Made by a program: the position numbers and the translations under genes
In this document: piece after piece, positions 58,777-64,000 of the stretch
How the letters are laid out: each line of letters begins with the position of its first letter
How positions within the stretch are numbered: position 1 is the stretch's first letter
The notes under the pieces: model-generated
The model's database searches: none
What the model saw: the letters and a program-made list of their open reading frames with translations, nothing else
What the model was told of the DNA's origin: nothing
Source: Massariosphaeria phaeospora
Taxonomy: Eukaryota > Ascomycota > Dothideomycetes > Pleosporales
Reading direction: 5' to 3'
Length of the DNA: 64,000 nucleotides
NCBI GenBank assembly: GCA_011032825.1
Contig: JAADJZ010000008.1
Location: forward strand, 1,116,001 to 1,180,000

Positions 58777-59527
58777 TCTAGTCAGGCACATCCGATGCCA
58801 CACTGCGACAGTTCAACTCGACTCGACTAAACTCGACGCGGACTTTGAAGACTGCACCTTGATCTGAGAAGGATGGAATGCAAATCGAGGGAGCGCACGG
58901 GAGGAGTAATGAATTGAGCGGAGATGAGCGCGATCGACTGATGGATTAGTGCCGGAGTTTTTCTTTGACGCCTTGTGCTGCGCTGTACCGCGTGCTGTTT
59001 CGTTTGGATCGAGTTGAAGCGGAGCGGAGCTGCTGGGAAGATGCATTCTTGGACGATACGGCCGCATTGTTTAGATACCCTCCTGCTTGAATGAAATGGG
59101 CCCATTAAACTGCAACTCTTGTTCTGACTCGTAGCTTGTTTGGTGCTGTGTGTTTCGGTGAAGAATCTAATCGTGAGTGACACATTTGTTTACATTTTCA
59201 GATGTATACAGTTTCTAATATGAGTTTGTTTTGGATAAAGACAGCTATTGTTGATCTGAAGTTGTTATCCTACTGTAGGTCCAGGTCAGGCCGAGACTAC
59301 TCGCTGCTATTGATCAGACGAATCGCCTCATAATGATACATGTTCGCGAAGCTAGTCAGAAGAGACAGACGGATCGTATATATGGCGTCGTATATTCATC
59401 ACGCAATAAGAACGCGAACAGACTATCTAGCTGCACATCCGCACAGTAAACACTTTTACCCCATCCATGAACACCCCAACCTGTCCATTCATCCATCCCG
59501 TTCTTACTTCGTAACCCACCAACTTGT
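58777..59527. other. Intergenic, convergent 3' ends
   Basis: 751 bp between the small hydrophobic gene and argininosuccinate lyase; ordinary UTR-like sequence. Nothing else seen. Confidence 0.55.
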
Positions 59528-61071
59528 TTATTTAGCACCCACCTCCCCCAACATCTTCCTCAACACCTCCACCTGCTCCAACACCGCACTCCGACTCGTC
59601 CCCCCCGTCGCACTCTTCAACTCGACCGCCCGCTCATAATCCAAGCACTGCAACACATCATCGCCGAGCCTCGCATCCACGCCCTGCAACTGCGCCAAAC
59701 TCAAGCGATCCATCGGCACGCCCTCGGCCTCGGCGAGCGCAACCACGCGCCCCGAGATATGGTGGCCCTCGCGGAACGGCACGCCCTTACGCACCAGGTA
59801 GTCCGCGAACTCGGTCGCCAGCATCTCGGGCGCGAGCGCGGCGCGCATGCGCCCCGCGTCGACCGTCAGCGTCGACAGCACGCCCGTCGCAATCTGCACC
59901 GAGTCGCCGACCGTCTTGACGTGGTCGAGCAGCGGCTCGACGCTCTCCTGCAGATCTTTATTGTACGTGCTAGGCAATCCCTTAATCGTGACGTACAAGC
60001 CGGCCATATGTCCGAAGGCGCGGCCGCTCTTGCCGCGTATCAGCTCGAGCGAGTCAGCGTTCTTCTTCTGCGGCATGAGGCTGCTGCCCGTGCTGTACGC
60101 GTCGGCGAGGCGCACGAAGCCGAACTCCAGGCTCGAGTAGATGATCAGGTCTTCGGCCCAGCGGCTGATCTTGAGCATCAGGCTGCTGCCCCACTGCAGC
60201 GTCTCGAAGACGAAGTCGCGGTCGCCGACGGCGTTGAGCGAGTTGTACAGCAGGCCCGAGAAGCCGAGCTCGGCGGCCATGGCGGCGCGGTCGATGGCGA
60301 AGGGGTTGCCGGCCAGGGCGCCGCAGCCCAAAGGCGAGAGGTTGACGCGCGCGATGACTTCGTGCAGGCGGGTGAGTTCGCTGGCGAAGGCTGTGGCGTG
60401 CGAGAGCAGCCAGTGCGACCAGCGGATTGGCTGTGCTTTTTGGAGGTGCGTGTAGCCGGGCATCTGGAGGTGGTTAGTTGGACCGTCGTGTGCCTACTGG
60501 GACAGACGTGACATAGAGCCCTTACCAGCACATCGATCTCCGCCTCCGCCCGCTGCACCGCCGTCTTGACCAGCAACTGCAAGTACCCCTCCAGCCGCCT
60601 CAACTCCTCGCGCAGCCACAGCCGCATATCCGTCGCGATCTGCTCGTTGCGACTGCGTCCCGTGTGCAGCTTCCCGCCGACGTCCTTGCCCACGATCTCG
60701 CTCAGCCGCCGCTCGTTGGCCGTGTGAATATCCTCGTCGTTCGCCTTGATCTCGAAGGTGTTCGACGCCCACTCTTCCTTGATCTGCGCAAAGCCCTTCT
60801 CAATCGCCGCGAACTCGTCCTGTGTCAGGATCCCGTTGTTGAGGTTTGCGCGCGCGAAGGCGATGGATCCCGCGATGTCTTGGGCGTAGAAGATGCGGTC
60901 GTAGGGGAGCGAGGCGTTGTACTGCTCCATTACGGGGTCGAGGCCCTCTATGCAGCTGTTAGTATGGAGGTTGATGACTGACAAGGCCAATTGAGCCTGT
61001 AGAGAGAAATACGAACGCGTGAATCGGCCTCCCCAGAGCATATTGTCTGCCACTTTCTTGGTGGACGCCAT
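59528..61071 (-). CDS. ARG4: Argininosuccinate lyase
   Basis: Last step of arginine synthesis: splits argininosuccinate into arginine and fumarate; homotetramer, cytosolic in yeast. Three exons: 61017-61071, 60526-60947 and 59528-60463, joined in phase to 470 aa (family ~460). Intron 1 (69 bp, GTTCGT..GCATAG) joins LWGGRFT to [11 protein letters not shown], as in other lyases. Visible: [12 protein letters not shown] and [17 protein letters not shown] (substrate loop), [11 protein letters not shown] (catalytic-base His164) and the fumarate-lyase signature [10 protein letters not shown] (285-294) with the mobile-loop Ser. The first 12 residues ([12 protein letters not shown]) look like a short extension. 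No TGACTCA (Cpc1/Gcn4) site was noticed in the ~300 bp upstream. Identification is firm. Confidence 0.96.
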
Positions 61072-61714
61072 GGTGTGAAATGAATTGGTTCAGAGAAACT
61101 GTGATGTTATATGTTGCAGATCTGACTGTCCAGCTGGTCAATAAACATTATATTTGCGACAGGGATCCCGCTCGCGCACGGATCGTGTGGCGCGTGCTCA
61201 TGCTGTCCGCATTAGGACGCAAGCAGTACGTGTTAGATTTATCAAGAACACATACAGCTTGTTAAATCTTCCGCAACAGAATGAGGCTTCTTGCACTATG
61301 TACATTCGCATTAACTCTATAGCCTACACCACTATGGCATAACCCAGATTCACCATGTCCTGCTTCCAGAGTGCGTCTGTTGTGGACAACCATCCATCTA
61401 AAAGTAGGATATGCCGCTTGAATGCAATAAAGAAAGAAATACAGATCCGTCGCAATCTCAATACGGTTGTGAGCGCGCGCTCCTCTAATGCTGGATGCGC
61501 TCAAATGCTGGCAGATGACAATGCTCATTAGGTGCTCTGGTAAGTCTGCGTCCATAAAACTCCAAGTATGCTCTTCCAATGAAGGATGCGTTGTAATTCC
61601 AGATTCTCTGTCCGGCCTGTTGCTGTTCATGCCCTATCGTTAGTTCGTTAAGCTTATCAAAAGCTGCTCGAGGAGTAATATCCTCAATAATCATTAAGCG
61701 TCCAATAGTCCTCA
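61072..61714. other. Intergenic, ARG4 promoter / FLC 3' side
   Basis: 643 bp. A TATA-like ATATAAC lies about 35 bp upstream of the ARG4 ATG. ORF 61485-61718 (-) begins with GTG, overlaps the FLC stop by a few bases and is rejected. Confidence 0.55.
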
Positions 61715-64000
61715 TCACGCAGCCGTACCAAGGGTCGTGTTTTGCTTTGCGTTGGCTGTTTGAGGCGGGCTCGGTACCTCGTTCTCGTTGTTGAGGCCCT
61801 GTGGCTGTGGGCTCGAGGTCATTGTCGGTTTTCTGCTCGGTCTACTCTTCGGTCGAGTGATCGGCGTTGTAGATGGACCTTCCCCGTTTGGTGTAGAAAA
61901 CACAACTGACGTGGCGGATCGAGTAGTGAGTGGAGTTGGCTCACGGCTGATACTCTCGCTGCTACCGATAAATCCTGGATTCAAAGCTGACAGATTCCTG
62001 CTCGCCGAACGACTGCCTTCAGGTAGGTACTGAGCGTTGCTGATGGCTCGTCGGCGAGCGGGCGTATTATGTTCACTGAAGTCATGGGTGCTCCAGCTAG
62101 CTCGGTGAACACGGGCTCCGTACGGAAGAGCAGAGTACGACATTTGGGATAGAACGCTCCCTGCGCGAGCGCGTTGAGCGGGCCTCGCACCGACTCCATC
62201 TGCATGGGAGGCCGCTAGAGACAGGTGAGACGCACTTGGATCGCCGCGTACTTCGCCTTGGAACTCTGCATCCTCGTCCTCGATCTTCGCCATTCTCCTG
62301 ATCGAGTTAACGCTAAAATATGGGCCTTTTGGTCGTTCTGGCATCGGCTCTGGTGGAGGGGCCGGTGGGGGCGGAACGTCCTTTTTCTTCTGATCCATGT
62401 GGTTGAAGTATTTCTCGCGAATGGGAGCCCATCTTTTCGGGTGAAACTCTTCCCGGTTCCGCATCACAGACATGTAACTCGACACCGCTCCGACAAGAAT
62501 GGAGACGAGCACGATGATTGTGAGGAGGCCTTGGATGACAATGATCACAATGCCAATAACTGTAGCAGGTATTCGCGCAAGATTGAAGCCGACGTCGAAC
62601 GCTGCCGATAGCGCGACCGTTGCGACTTTGCTGAATCCCAGAAGATAGACGACCAGTATGTTAAGGCGTTGTCCTTCGAATGGGCGCATTATGATGATGC
62701 CGACGAATGCGATGAACTCGACCACTAAGAGTCCAAAGACTTGCACCATGGGCCTTCCGGAAGCTCCAGCAAGGAAACATGCTCGGACAAATTCATACAC
62801 CATCCATACGGCAAAGAACCACCATCGGGTCTTGCGGAAGCGGGAGGCCAGCCAACCAAACTTCTTGGTAAAGTCGTCATCATCATGGATAGATTTTGCT
62901 TCTTCTGATGCCGGGCTGATTTTCCACCAAGGTAAAGAGCCGGCATACGCTTTATCCTGTGAACGTACACCCTCACTTGCGCGGGTGAAACCATACCAAG
63001 GGATAACTCTTAACACTTTTCGCTTCTCCACGTTCAAACGATCCGGCTCCGAAATGTATTTGCCGAACTTGATTCTGTAGAAGCATGCATACCCTGCGAG
63101 TCCTCCTAACCCGAAAAGCATAATCAGGAAGACAATGCATGCGACCGCAACTGGACCAGGAGAGGCGAGGTAGCTGAACTGGAAAAGTGTGAGGAACATC
63201 ATCATGAAGAACCCGATGAACAGAGTTCGGAGCACTGCAAGAGCAGTGTAGCCTAGATAATGTGCTCTAAAGAACGATAGTCGGTTGCTCTTGATGAGCT
63301 TCGTCTTGCTCAAGCCCTCTAGAACGAACTTGAAGGCAACAACTAGGAAAGCAACGACGGTGATTAGCACAAGAAACCACAAGAAGCCTGTCATGAACGC
63401 GTTGGACGCCGGGATGTCTTGTGGTGCAAGTGCTCCTGCGAATCCTGAGTAGTTTCCTGGCAACGGAAGTCCCGGCTTGACGGGGTTGCCATAGTAAGAG
63501 AAGCCATTGGAGGCATCCACAAGCTCCCTTTTCGCCAGACTCTCTTCAACATGACGAGCAACTCGGTTGAATTTGCTTCGTCTCATAAGTCCAGGAACAT
63601 TCAGAGCAGTGGGAAACCTGTCTCGCTTGTAGATTTGGTGAATGTCGTAACCACCCCCTAAGTCTGGGTTCTGAACGCCGGTTCCCGCAGCTCCGACGGC
63701 GGAGGTGTTGCCTTTGTTGGACCCGATGAAGTTGTTGATGGTATTTTGCATGCCCTCGGAATAGATCATGCCCCCGGCCCACGCATAATTGCTCCAGAAC
63801 GCCACGAGCACACTCGGCCAGTTCATGGACAAGGCTCCACTGAAGAAGATGTGGTGCCACACAGCAAACACAACCAGGACCGACAAGGAATGGGCGTAGT
63901 GTTTGCGCATGACCGGGATACTGTCTCCGTATATGGCAGTCGCAAATGACGATATGACCGCGACAAAGGTGAAAATCCCTAGCACGGAGCTTACTGCTTC
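61715..64000 (-). CDS. Flc-family TRP-like membrane protein, N-terminal part beyond window
   Basis: Integral membrane protein of the fungal flavin-carrier/TRP-like family (Flc1-3), linked to ER haem/FAD transport, calcium handling and cell-wall integrity. The frame is open to the right edge (EAVSSVLGIFTFVAVISSFA), so the signal peptide and the ML-like luminal domain are missing. About 760 residues remain. The hallmark VMRKHYAHSLSVLVVFAVWH and SGALSMNWPSVLVAFWSNYA are followed by a loop (GIGSNKG-type FIGSNKGNTS), then about eight hydrophobic segments including GFSKVATVALSAAFDVGFNL and TVIGIVIIVIQGLLTIIVLV. The cytosolic C-terminus (~200 residues) has a polyproline stretch and many Ser/Arg, a likely phosphorylated tail. 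No intron needed in the visible part. Family assignment is good; which paralogue is unknown. Confidence 0.88.
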   Translation of the reverse strand, partial: EAVSSVLGIFTFVAVISSFATAIYGDSIPVMRKHYAHSLSVLVVFAVWHHIFFSGALSMNWPSVLVAFWSNYAWAGGMIYSEGMQNTINNFIGSNKGNTSAVGAAGTGVQNPDLGGGYDIHQIYKRDRFPTALNVPGLMRRSKFNRVARHVEESLAKRELVDASNGFSYYGNPVKPGLPLPGNYSGFAGALAPQDIPASNAFMTGFLWFLVLITVVAFLVVAFKFVLEGLSKTKLIKSNRLSFFRAHYLGYTALAVLRTLFIGFFMMMFLTLFQFSYLASPGPVAVACIVFLIMLFGLGGLAGYACFYRIKFGKYISEPDRLNVEKRKVLRVIPWYGFTRASEGVRSQDKAYAGSLPWWKISPASEEAKSIHDDDDFTKKFGWLASRFRKTRWWFFAVWMVYEFVRACFLAGASGRPMVQVFGLLVVEFIAFVGIIIMRPFEGQRLNILVVYLLGFSKVATVALSAAFDVGFNLARIPATVIGIVIIVIQGLLTIIVLVSILVGAVSSYMSVMRNREEFHPKRWAPIREKYFNHMDQKKKDVPPPPAPPPEPMPERPKGPYFSVNSIRRMAKIEDEDAEFQGEVRGDPSASHLSLAASHADGVGARPAQRARAGSVLSQMSYSALPYGARVHRASWSTHDFSEHNTPARRRAISNAQYLPEGSRSASRNLSALNPGFIGSSESISREPTPLTTRSATSVVFSTPNGEGPSTTPITRPKSRPSRKPTMTSSPQPQGLNNENEVPSPPQTANAKQNTTLGTAA

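Noticed and set aside
61485..61718. 77-codon minus-strand ORF overlapping the FLC stop
   Set aside because: Starts with GTG, no recognisable sequence, lies in the 3' UTR of the FLC gene.

Overview
The window is nuclear DNA of a filamentous ascomycete (Pezizomycotina, most like a dothideomycete; the class is an inference). Genes are spaced by 0.3-2 kb and carry short introns (about 45-140 bp) with GT..AG ends. The recognisable products are fungal: Sen1, a Dnf1-type flippase, a fungal tetraspanin, Mcm1, Mtc5/WDR59, an Flc-family membrane protein and small secreted proteins. No operons, rRNA, CRISPR arrays or convincing tRNA genes were seen. Exon coordinates were worked out by hand from splice signals and reading phase.

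1-18.2 kb is a housekeeping block, all on the minus strand: Trm44 tRNA methyltransferase (cut by the left edge), Gna1 glucosamine-6-phosphate acetyltransferase, a disordered 689-aa protein, Sen1 helicase and a P4-ATPase. 19.8-28 kb holds an unrecognised 8-exon plus-strand gene with PIP-box-like and SIM-like motifs, a tetraspanin (minus) and MADS-box factor Mcm1 (plus), the last two divergent from a 2-kb GC-rich region.

29.8-41.2 kb is accessory in character: a small secreted cysteine protein, an amino-acid permease of the GABA/choline type, a coiled-coil pseudogene with 54-bp repeats, an unrecognised 578-aa gene, then a divergent pair of secreted proteins (one with a duplicated cysteine motif, one with a metalloprotease-like HELMH motif).

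41.8-48.3 kb returns to conserved genes: Mtc5/WDR59 (SEA/GATOR2 complex) and Ubc13. 48.3-53.8 kb is a 5.6-kb stretch without a supportable gene, holding degenerate and tandem repeats. 53.8-64 kb has a doubtful small ORF, an atypical protein kinase, a tiny probably N-myristoylated hydrophobic protein, argininosuccinate lyase and an Flc/TRP-like membrane protein cut by the right edge.

The genes do not form one pathway. The most interesting unexplained material is the 34.7-37.5 kb locus, the 697-aa putative nuclear protein at 19.8-22.3 kb, and the divergent secreted pair at 37.8-41.1 kb.
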